Shown piece by piece: positions 1-8,568 of a stretch of 64,000 nt of DNA. A model generated the notes under the pieces. The model was not told where the DNA came from, searched no databases, and was given only the letters and a program-made list of their open reading frames with translations. The stretch's first letter is position 1. The number at the start of each line of letters is the position of its first letter. A program made the translations under genes and the position numbers. The stretch comes from Pseudoalteromonas luteoviolacea. Its GTDB lineage: Bacteria > Pseudomonadota > Gammaproteobacteria > Enterobacterales > Alteromonadaceae. The DNA is taken from the NCBI RefSeq assembly GCF_001750165.1, contig NZ_CP015411.1:1020001-1084000 (forward strand), written 5' to 3'.

Positions 1-2274
<2,274 letters not shown>

Positions 2275-2390
2275 TACAACGCCAAAGTGGTTTTAAGCTT
2301 GTTAGAAGTTAAGAATAGAAAGTAGACGATAAGAATTTAATTACGCTTCCAGATTTTAGTAAGGTGTTTTAAACATCTTGCACACAGAAT

Positions 2391-2508
2391 TTCCTGGTAA
2401 ACATAGCATTTTGGAACCACCTGACCCCATGCCGAACTCAGTAGTGAAACGAAATAGCGCCGATGATAGTGTGGGGTTTCCCATGTGAAAGTAGGACATT
2501 GCCAGGGC
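2391..2508 (+). rRNA. rrf: 5S ribosomal RNA
   Basis: Recognised from the conserved core ccatgccgaactcagtagtg. The terminal helix pairs cctgg near 2393 with ccagg at 2502-2506. It lies about 115 bp after the 23S end, as usual for an rrn operon. The 3' half (gtggggtttcccatgtgaaag) appears to differ from the usual gammaproteobacterial form at a few positions, including one fewer C in the cccc run, so this may be a variant copy. The end positions are approximate. Confidence 0.93.
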
Positions 2509-2518
2509 CCAATTAAAG

Positions 2519-2551
2519 AAACCCGTTGCAGAAATGCAGCGGGTTTTTTGC
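2519..2551 (+). terminator. rrn operon intrinsic terminator
   Basis: The inverted repeat aacccgttgca / tgcagcgggtt has one G-T wobble and a GAAA loop. A T run follows immediately, 12 bp after the 5S gene. This is a textbook Rho-independent terminator closing the rRNA operon. Confidence 0.92.
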
Positions 2552-2588
2552 GTTTAAGTCCCTTAGCAGCGGTTAAACTCGCTTATTT

Positions 2589-2695
2589 CACCTTGCGCAA
2601 AAAGAGCGCTCTCACTGCGTTCGCTGTCGCTAACCATTTGCACGATAATCACCTTGCGCAAAAAGAGCGCTCTCACTGCGTTCGTTGTCATTCAC
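2589..2695. repeat. 61-bp tandem repeat, first block (two copies)
   Basis: Two adjacent copies start at 2589 and 2650, each beginning caccttgcgcaaaaagagcg and containing the palindrome agagcgctct. The second copy diverges after about 2688. The unit is the same as in the block at 2809-3047. The open frames that run through it are low-complexity translations of the repeat and are not credible genes. Confidence 0.9.
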
Positions 2696-2711
2696 CTTTT
2701 TCACCATGTCG

Positions 2712-2730
2712 TCCTGAACTCGTTTCAGGA
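2712..2730. repeat. REP-like palindrome between the repeat blocks
   Basis: The 7-bp inverted repeat tcctgaa / ttcagga flanks the loop ctcgt, within the sequence gtcgtcctgaactcgtttca. This resembles a short dispersed palindromic element seen in many proteobacterial intergenic regions. Assignment to a dispersed family rests on recall and not on a genome-wide count. Confidence 0.5.
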
Positions 2731-2808
2731 TCCAGACTTTGTTGGTTTTTAATCGGTTGCTACGCTGATAGGGGTGTATTGATTATCTCTTGTTAAAATG
2801 GGTCACTT

Positions 2809-3047
2809 CACCTTGCGCAAAAAGAGCGCTCTCACTTCGTTCGCTGTCGCTAACCTTTTGCACGATAATCACCTTGCGCAAAAAGAGCGCTCTCACTGCG
2901 TTCGCTGTCGCTAACCTTTTGCACGATAATCACCTTGCGCAAAAAGAGCGCTCTCACTTCGTTCGCTGTCGCTAACCTTTTGCACGATAATCACCTTGCG
3001 CAAAAGAAGCGTACTCACTGCGTTCGTTGTCGCTAACCTTTTGCACT
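2809..3047. repeat. 61-bp tandem repeat, second block (four copies)
   Basis: Four head-to-tail copies start at 2809, 2870, 2931 and 2992, with a period of exactly 61 bp. The first three are nearly identical and differ mainly by tcactgcg / tcacttcg; the last is more diverged. Each holds the palindrome agagcgctct. The block ends just before the 3' end of the VWA gene. No spacers separate the units, so this is not a CRISPR array. Function is unknown. Confidence 0.93.
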
Positions 3048-3054
3048 TAGGTAA

Positions 3055-4239
3055 TTAAGTTAATGACTTTACCGCTTGAGTGATCCCGTCAAGTGATAGC
3101 GGAAACATCCTATCCTCCATTAAGTCGCCTATTTGTTGAATAGATTGATAATAAGGCCAGTGTGCTTGAGGCTGAGGGTTTAGCCATGCAACTTTACTAA
3201 AGTGCGCTGTTAGCCTCTGCAGCCAGACACTGCCAGCTTCTTGATTCCAATGCTCTACACTTCCTCCAGGGTAGGAAATCTCATAAGGTCCCATGGTGGC
3301 ATCTCCGACAAAAATAAGCCGATAATCTTTACCAAACTTATTGATAAGTTGATAGGTATCAAGCAAAGAGTCATCTAGTCGGTCATTATCCTTCCAAACG
3401 TGTTCATACACGCAATTATGAAAGTAAAAAAATTCTAGGTGTTTAAACTGGTTGTGTGCTGCGCTAAATAGTTGTTCACATATTTGAATATGTTCATCCA
3501 TCGAGCCGCCAATATCAAAGAGCATTAGCACATTCACTGTGTTTTGTCTTTGGAGTGCCATTTTTACATTGAGCATACCACCTTGCTTGGCTGTTGCTTC
3601 AATCGTTTGATTCAGGTCAAGTGTGTCACTATGACCACTGTGGGCGAATTTTCTTAGTTGCTTGAGGGCTAATTTGAGGTTACGACTACTGAGGTCAGCA
3701 TCTTTATCTAAGTTTTTGTATTGCCGTTTGTCCCACACTTTGACTGCTTTACTATGCTGACCAGTATGCTGCCCAATACGAACACCTTCAGGGTGATAAC
3801 CATATGCTCCAAAAGGCGACGTGCCGCCAGTACCTATCCACTTATTCCCCCCAGCATGACGTTTTTGCTGTTCTGCTAGACGCTTTTTCAATGTCTCCAT
3901 TAAATTGTCTAGACCACCGAGGGATTTTAATTTGGCCTTTTCTTCTTCACTGAGCTGTTTTTCAAATTCTTTTCTTAACCACTCATTAGGTAAAGCTTGT
4001 TTTGTGATAGCTGAGGCAACATCGACTTGCTCGACGCCTTCAAAATACTCAGCAAAAGCGCGGTCAAATTTATCAAATAGCGTTTCATCTTTGACGAAAA
4101 TAACTCTGGCTAGTGCATAGAAATCTTCTATGCTGCCAAAACAAAGTCCTTTTTCTAAAGCGCTAATACAATCCATTAATTCCCTAAGACTGGCATTGAC
4201 GCCATGCTTTCTAAGTGTAAATAAGAAGGCTATCAGCAT
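3055..4239 (-). CDS. VWA-domain protein of the CoxE-like / MoxR-associated type
   Basis: A 394-aa cytosolic protein with no signal peptide. The C-terminal half has a von Willebrand A fold with the MIDAS-like motif FDIGGSMDE near residues 240-250, where the first MIDAS serine is replaced by glycine, and a later FVGDATMGPYE segment. The N-terminal half is helical and charged. In this family a VWA protein works with the MoxR AAA+ ATPase encoded just upstream, probably as a chaperone-like pair; the client is unknown. Its ATG overlaps the stop of the preceding MoxR fragment (TAATG), which indicates translational coupling. It is the downstream member of the operon that the island interrupts. Confidence 0.88.
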   Translation of the reverse strand: MLIAFLFTLRKHGVNASLRELMDCISALEKGLCFGSIEDFYALARVIFVKDETLFDKFDRAFAEYFEGVEQVDVASAITKQALPNEWLRKEFEKQLSEEEKAKLKSLGGLDNLMETLKKRLAEQQKRHAGGNKWIGTGGTSPFGAYGYHPEGVRIGQHTGQHSKAVKVWDKRQYKNLDKDADLSSRNLKLALKQLRKFAHSGHSDTLDLNQTIEATAKQGGMLNVKMALQRQNTVNVLMLFDIGGSMDEHIQICEQLFSAAHNQFKHLEFFYFHNCVYEHVWKDNDRLDDSLLDTYQLINKFGKDYRLIFVGDATMGPYEISYPGGSVEHWNQEAGSVWLQRLTAHFSKVAWLNPQPQAHWPYYQSIQQIGDLMEDRMFPLSLDGITQAVKSLT

Positions 4240-4676
4240 TATCTTTTACTCATGAAAGCGAGCTTTTCAATCAACGACACGTCTTGTTCATTTTTAAGTA
4301 ATGCACCGAACAAAGGCATTAAGCCACCTTGGTGGGTTTTATCTTGCAGCGTTTTCGGGTCTATATCTTCTGCTAAGAGTAATTTTAACCAGTCAAGCAA
4401 CTCACTAGTGCTTGGTTTCTTTTTTAACCCTCTTACTTCGCGTAGGTTAAAAAAGACTTCTAGTGCTTGATGTATGAGCTCTGACTTTATGTTTGGGTAA
4501 TGAACATCGATGATTGCCTGCATTTCTGACGGTGATGGGAAGTCAATATAGTGGAAAAAGCAGCGACGCAAGAAGGCATCTGGAAGCTCTTTACAATTGG
4601 AGGTTGGGTCTAATAAATTATATGACAAATGACGTTTATAGCCATTAAATTCAATAGATTCAAAAGTCATATTCAT
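4239..4676 (-). pseudogene. 3' fragment of the native MoxR-type AAA+ ATPase gene, with an island-derived start
   Basis: From KELPDAFLRR onward (residue 29 of a 145-aa frame) this is the C-terminal third of a MoxR ATPase, including the arginine pair and the small lid domain. The matching N-terminal 163 residues end at KEL at 25227-25718. The two together would give about 277 aa, against 281 aa for the intact island copy. The first 28 residues of this frame come from island DNA. They open with ATG after a good Shine-Dalgarno (aaggaactaataaATG), so the fragment is probably translated. It cannot be an ATPase because Walker A and B are missing. Its stop overlaps the VWA start. Confidence 0.9.
4585..4592. 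repeat. Left junction core of the island (agctcttt)
   Basis: The 8-bp sequence agctcttt marks the switch from the native MoxR 3' end (below 4585) to island DNA (above 4592). It is identical to 25231-25238. It encodes Lys-Glu-Leu of the conserved NEKELP segment on the minus strand. Confidence 0.75.
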
Positions 4677-4695
4677 TTATTAGTTCCTTGTTTTT

Positions 4696-4755
4696 AATTA
4701 AGTCATATTTTTATAAAAAAATTAAAATAATGACTTAATTTTAAGTCATATTTTT
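4696..4755. repeat. Direct and inverted repeats inside the left island end
   Basis: A 15-bp direct repeat, ttaagtcatattttt, occurs at 4698-4712 and 4741-4755. An inverted copy (atgacttaatt, 4730-4740) pairs with 4696-4706 as an 11-bp perfect inverted repeat. The cluster lies about 110 bp inside the left junction, between the replacement MoxR gene and the target fragment. Possible roles are recombinase arm-binding sites or a weak terminator hairpin; neither is proven. Confidence 0.6.
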
Positions 4756-4779
4756 TCTGTCGGTAAGGTTAAAAGCGAA

Positions 4780-5625
4780 CTAACGATTTTGTCTCCGCGA
4801 CATAAAGGCTAACTTTTCTATCAATGAAGAATCTTGTTCATTCTTGATTAACGCCCCCAAAAGAGGAATAACACCTTTGCTATTTTCTTTATCAATTAAA
4901 GCTTCTTTTGAAATGTCATCTGCGATGAGCAGTTTTAGCCAATCGATAAGTTCAGAAGTGGATGGCTGTTTTTTTAATCCATTTACATTTCTAAGCTCAA
5001 AAAACACATCAAGAGCTTCTTTGAGAAGTTTTTGTTTTATATTGGGGTGGTGAACCTCAATAATTTGCTTCATTTCATCAGCAGTAGGAAATTTAATGTA
5101 GTGGAAGAAACACCTACGAAGAAAGGCTGACGGAAGCTCCTTCTCATTATTCGATGTAATGATAACAATTGGTCTTTGCTTAGCTTTAATCTCTTGCTGA
5201 GTTTCATATACGTGGAAAGACATACGATCTAACTCTAAAAGTAAGTCATTAGGAAATTCTATATCTGCTTTATCAATTTCATCAATCAGCAAAACAGAAC
5301 GCTTTTGAGATTCGAAAGCCTGCCACAATTTACCTTTGACTATGTAGTTAGAAATGTCATGGACTCGCTCATCACCCAATTGAGAGTCTCTGAGGCGAGA
5401 AACCGCATCATACTCGTACAAACCTTGTTGAGCTTTGGTTGTCGATTTAATATGCCATTGGATTAGCTCAGCTCCTAAACTAGATGCTAACTCTTCAGCC
5501 AACATAGTTTTACCAGTACCAGGCTCTCCTTTAATTAGTAAAGGGCGCTCTAAGGTCATTGCTGCGTTAACTGCTAACTGTAATTCTTCGCTAGCGATAT
5601 ATGTTTCGGTGCCCTTGAATGACAT
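4780..5625 (-). CDS. Complete MoxR-type AAA+ ATPase carried by the island (replacement copy)
   Basis: A 281-aa AAA+ ATPase of the MoxR family. Walker A GEPGTGKT is at residues 33-40, Walker B VLLIDEID at 111-118, and the sensor-1 region IITSNNEKELP is followed by the arginine pair FLRR near 168-171. It is clearly homologous to the split native gene along its whole length, with many conservative differences (for example MTLERP against IVLEKP), so it is a xenologue and not a recent duplicate. It lies just inside the left island end, reads toward the VWA gene and ends about 100 bp before the native 3' fragment. The inferred role is to supply the ATPase lost by insertion. Confidence 0.93.
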   Translation of the reverse strand: MSFKGTETYIASEELQLAVNAAMTLERPLLIKGEPGTGKTMLAEELASSLGAELIQWHIKSTTKAQQGLYEYDAVSRLRDSQLGDERVHDISNYIVKGKLWQAFESQKRSVLLIDEIDKADIEFPNDLLLELDRMSFHVYETQQEIKAKQRPIVIITSNNEKELPSAFLRRCFFHYIKFPTADEMKQIIEVHHPNIKQKLLKEALDVFFELRNVNGLKKQPSTSELIDWLKLLIADDISKEALIDKENSKGVIPLLGALIKNEQDSSLIEKLAFMSRRQNR

Positions 5626-5736
5626 TTAATACCTCATTTCTTATATGTTGAAACTGATGAACCAGCTATTATACGCCGCATTTTTAATAAGTTTTACTCT
5701 GCTAGATTTCTCTAAACTTAATTAGTGTACATTTAG

Positions 5737-6063
5737 CTATTCAAATATTGAAGACAACTTCACTTTTTCAATCGAAACATCCATTTCTCCAGACTTGAGG
5801 ATGATATTTCCTAAAACTTGAGCTGTGAAATGTGAATACCCCCCTTCACCATTAACAGGAAGGTGATAACAAGAGCCAGACTCTTGAGGCCAAACCCAAT
5901 AATTCCCGCACTCTGAAAGTGTTGGGAGGTGAAGAGAACCGGAACTAAGTCGCCACGAGTCTCCATCTAAGTAGCCACCCCGCCAACTGCTGAAAATTTT
6001 ATAAAATGTATCAGCAGGTGTTGAAAACTTTAAAATTACCCAGCCTTGTGGTTTTACGATCAT
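5737..6063 (-). CDS. Small protein of unknown function, last gene of the helicase operon
   Basis: A 108-aa protein, not recognised. It is rich in Trp, Gly and Ser (segment FSSWRGGYLDGDSW near residues 24-37), with no transmembrane segment or signal peptide. The composition suggests a compact beta-rich domain. It starts 8 bp after the helicase gene behind an aaggtg ribosome binding site, so it is probably co-transcribed and translated with it. It lies between the helicase and the replacement MoxR gene. An accessory role or immunity role in the helicase operon is possible but unproven. Confidence 0.7.
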   Translation of the reverse strand: MIVKPQGWVILKFSTPADTFYKIFSSWRGGYLDGDSWRLSSGSLHLPTLSECGNYWVWPQESGSCYHLPVNGEGGYSHFTAQVLGNIILKSGEMDVSIEKVKLSSIFE

Positions 6064-6071
6064 GGTTCACC

Positions 6072-7637
6072 TTATTTTAGTTGCTGATTAAGTTCAGCCA
6101 ACTTAGCTTTAGAAGCTTGAGATATTAGGAAAGGTTCTATATCAGCAACTTTTAACGTTTCTTGACGATATTTACCTACGATACCCATCGACCATTTAGC
6201 TTGAGGTAAATTAGTACCGTTTTGGTTCGAACTTGGCTCTTTATAACTTAACCCTTCAGCCTGCGCTCCTTCAGACTCATCTAAGTAATGATTCGACAGT
6301 ATATTCTGGATTTGGCGCTGAATATCTTCGACACTATGGCGGCCAACAGTAATTTCATGCTTCTCAGGTAAAACATGCGTATTGCTCCGAGCGGCTTCAA
6401 CAGGTGTCAGCTCCTCAGCATTTGTAGTTATTTCCTCATCCATTTTTACGATTTTGACCTTAGCTACCTCATCTGGAATGTCTTGAACCATTCTCCTTGC
6501 GTAGCTCACCAGCTTAGGTTCCGCTGGCATGAACATAAATGCTTCTTGATTTGGCGAATCAGTTTTTCGAAGAACACGGCCAAATATCTGGCGAAAGTAC
6601 ATTTCAGTAGTGACATTTGTTAGGTTACAGCAAACCTGCAAGCGAGGAATATTCGTACCTTCACTGACCATACCAACACTAATGAGCCATTCATCACTGC
6701 TATTTCTAAAGTCTTTTATCTTCTTGGAAGGTCTTGCTTCATTTGTTGTTACAACTACAGCACCTATGTTGTAGTTTTTTGTCATCAGCAGCTTAATTGC
6801 TTCGGCGTGCTCTATAGAAGATGCGACAACCAAGCCCCCTGCATTACTGTTTATTTTTCTTAGTTCGTTAAACTTAATAATTGCTCTAGAAAGCACTTGG
6901 TCATTTACTATCTCGTTTAAAACGATATGGGAATATGAAGTAGCCTTAGCTGATAGCAAGGTATTAAAACTTTTGAATACTTTTCGTTTCTTATTTTTGG
7001 TGACAACAATTTTATTGTTGTCTACTGCAATGACCTGAGGAACCCTACAAACGTCATCAGCGATTGCTTGTTTTAAACCGTAAACATAGTCGCATTGAAT
7101 CCGGTTGTCTTCACAATAAGTTGAAAGAGCGATTGGCAACGAGTCCGAGCGCCACGGTGTACCTGTTAAAGCGATACTATAGGCTGCTTTCTCACGAATG
7201 ATTTCGATGATCGGAGCGCCCCAAGCATTTGCATCATGAGTTGAAGATCCTGCACAGTGATGAATTTCATCAAAGATCACGAATACCCTAAAACGCTCAA
7301 ATAGCTTCCAAGTACCATTATCAAGAGTTCCAAGTTTTTGATAGGTGAATGCGTCCCCCAAAGAACCAACTTTGCCATTAAACTCAGTTTTAAACTGAGT
7401 GGAGAGTTCATCACTAAAATCTGATGATACGATTGACGACGGCGAAAAACATAACACTAAGTCTGTTAAGCCAAGTTCATACATTTTTCGAGCTAACGTT
7501 GCCGCCATAATAGTTTTACCTGCTCCAGGTGTTGCGAGCGCTAGGAAGTGTTTTTTAAAATCACTGGAGTCTGTTGAACTGGTAAATTTTGAAATTGCTG
7601 AGTTAATACAATCAGACTGCCAACTTCTTAATTTCAT
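6072..7637 (-). CDS. Superfamily 2 DEAD/DEAH-type helicase
   Basis: A 521-aa SF2 helicase/translocase with motif I TPGAGKT (36-42), motif II DEIH (123-126), motif III TGTP (158-161), motif V SEGTNIP near 325-331 and motif VI QIFGRVLRKT (350-359). It resembles the ResIII-type DNA translocase core without an attached nuclease domain. The C-terminal 130 residues are polar and have no recognised domain. It starts directly after the stop of the 172-aa winged-helix-like protein and precedes a small unknown gene, giving a three-gene operon. It lies in a cluster of restriction genes, so a defence role is inferred; an unrelated cargo helicase cannot be excluded. Confidence 0.88.
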   Translation of the reverse strand: MKLRSWQSDCINSAISKFTSSTDSSDFKKHFLALATPGAGKTIMAATLARKMYELGLTDLVLCFSPSSIVSSDFSDELSTQFKTEFNGKVGSLGDAFTYQKLGTLDNGTWKLFERFRVFVIFDEIHHCAGSSTHDANAWGAPIIEIIREKAAYSIALTGTPWRSDSLPIALSTYCEDNRIQCDYVYGLKQAIADDVCRVPQVIAVDNNKIVVTKNKKRKVFKSFNTLLSAKATSYSHIVLNEIVNDQVLSRAIIKFNELRKINSNAGGLVVASSIEHAEAIKLLMTKNYNIGAVVVTTNEARPSKKIKDFRNSSDEWLISVGMVSEGTNIPRLQVCCNLTNVTTEMYFRQIFGRVLRKTDSPNQEAFMFMPAEPKLVSYARRMVQDIPDEVAKVKIVKMDEEITTNAEELTPVEAARSNTHVLPEKHEITVGRHSVEDIQRQIQNILSNHYLDESEGAQAEGLSYKEPSSNQNGTNLPQAKWSMGIVGKYRQETLKVADIEPFLISQASKAKLAELNQQLK

Positions 7638-8156
7638 TTATTTTTTCTCTTTTAACTTTTTTAAAATCTCTTCAGTTGCAGCTATTTTCCCTTTTAAAAT
7701 ATGCTTCTGCTCTTTAGTAGAATGAATGAACTCATTGAATTCGTCTGATAATTCTGGGTGCTGCTGTTTTAAATTTAGAAATGAATCTAGTGCCCCCATG
7801 CACTGTAAAAGGTCAGCATTTAACGCGCTCAAATCCAAGTAGAGCGACTTAATTGTTTCACTTAATTTGCTGTTTGGTTTTGTAAAAGGTTGCTCTAATT
7901 CTTCGGCTATTAATTCAGGATCAAAAGCTTCTGTTTTTGTAAAACGACTCTCTTTACCATTACTGGCCGTCTTTTTAACTAACCAGCCCCGTTTTACTAA
8001 TTTGTGTAAGTCATCATAAATAAATTGCCTGATCTTCTGACTATCCAACTCTTCATCACTCATCAATGCAAGGTAGGCAGTTCGAATTTCAGTGACTGAA
8101 AAACGATCAATGTTTTTCATGCTGATGATTGTTTTAATTACTGGATCTAGTTTCAT
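7638..8156 (-). CDS. Winged-helix-like protein with C-terminal coiled coil, first gene of the helicase operon
   Basis: A 172-aa soluble protein, not recognised by family. Residues 15-70 look like a helical DNA-binding fold of the winged-helix type (VTEIRTAYLALMSDEELD, then VKRGWLVKK as the wing). Residues 95-172 are helical with a Lys/Glu-rich coiled-coil end. The helicase starts at the next base after its stop. The gene is divergent from the HTH controller-like gene across a 120-bp region containing a perfect inverted repeat. A targeting or regulatory partner of the helicase is likely by position only. Confidence 0.75.
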   Translation of the reverse strand: MKLDPVIKTIISMKNIDRFSVTEIRTAYLALMSDEELDSQKIRQFIYDDLHKLVKRGWLVKKTASNGKESRFTKTEAFDPELIAEELEQPFTKPNSKLSETIKSLYLDLSALNADLLQCMGALDSFLNLKQQHPELSDEFNEFIHSTKEQKHILKGKIAATEEILKKLKEKK

Positions 8157-8173
8157 TTCAAAATTATCTACGT

Positions 8174-8215
8174 TAATACATAAAATATGACTAATAGGTC
8201 ATATTTTATGTATTA
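8174..8215. promoter_or_regulatory. Perfect 18-bp inverted repeat in the divergent promoter region (likely operator)
   Basis: The arms taatacataaaatatgac (8174-8191) and gtcatattttatgtatta (8198-8215) are exact reverse complements around the 6-bp centre taatag. The repeat sits between the divergent starts at 8156 and 8278, so one regulator could control both operons. The gac/gtc core with an A/T-rich surround resembles operators of restriction-modification controller proteins. The adjacent 79-aa HTH gene is the obvious candidate to bind it. Confidence 0.82.
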
Positions 8216-8277
8216 TATGGCATAGGTGAAAGATCCGCAATGTGGGAAGATATTCCATTTAACTGCGGAGCTTTTGA

Positions 8278-8517
8278 ATGCAGCCAGCACTAAAAATTAT
8301 TGGACTTAACATCAAGTTAGCAAGAACAAAGAGTGGCTTTAGCCAAGCAGAGTTAGCTGACAAATTGAGCGTTGAGCAAAGTTATATAAGCCGTGTGGAA
8401 TCTGGTTCGGTAGCTGCATCGTGTGAACGCATATATGAAATTATTCACTTATTAGGTTGCAAAGCTTCTGACATCTTTCCTGAATCAAAAGAAGTGGAAA
8501 CACAATTTAATCGTTAA
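8278..8517 (+). CDS. XRE-family HTH regulator resembling restriction-modification controller (C) proteins
   Basis: A 79-aa protein that is almost only an HTH_3 domain: SGFSQAELADKLSVEQSYIS (residues 19-38) is the helix-turn-helix, followed by the dimerisation helices. Size and placement in front of methyltransferase genes match controller proteins, which delay restriction until the host is methylated. Such regulators are best known for type II systems; one ahead of a type I locus is less usual. It is 51 bp upstream of hsdM on the same strand and 63 bp from the perfect inverted repeat. Confidence 0.88.
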   Translation: MQPALKIIGLNIKLARTKSGFSQAELADKLSVEQSYISRVESGSVAASCERIYEIIHLLGCKASDIFPESKEVETQFNR

Positions 8518-8568
8518 GAACAATAATCTTCTCCAAACAACAGGGAATGACGTATTAAGGATCTTGAA

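Noticed and set aside
2485..2975. Open frames translating to repeated LRKKSALTAFAVAN
   Set aside because: They are translations of the 61-bp tandem repeats and 5S/terminator sequence, with no ribosome binding site and no family similarity.
2589..3047. CRISPR array
   Set aside because: The 61-bp units are contiguous with no variable spacers and no cas genes are present.
4780..5625. Assembly duplication of the native MoxR gene
   Set aside because: The intact copy differs from both native fragments at many residues and codons along its whole length, so it is a separate homologue.
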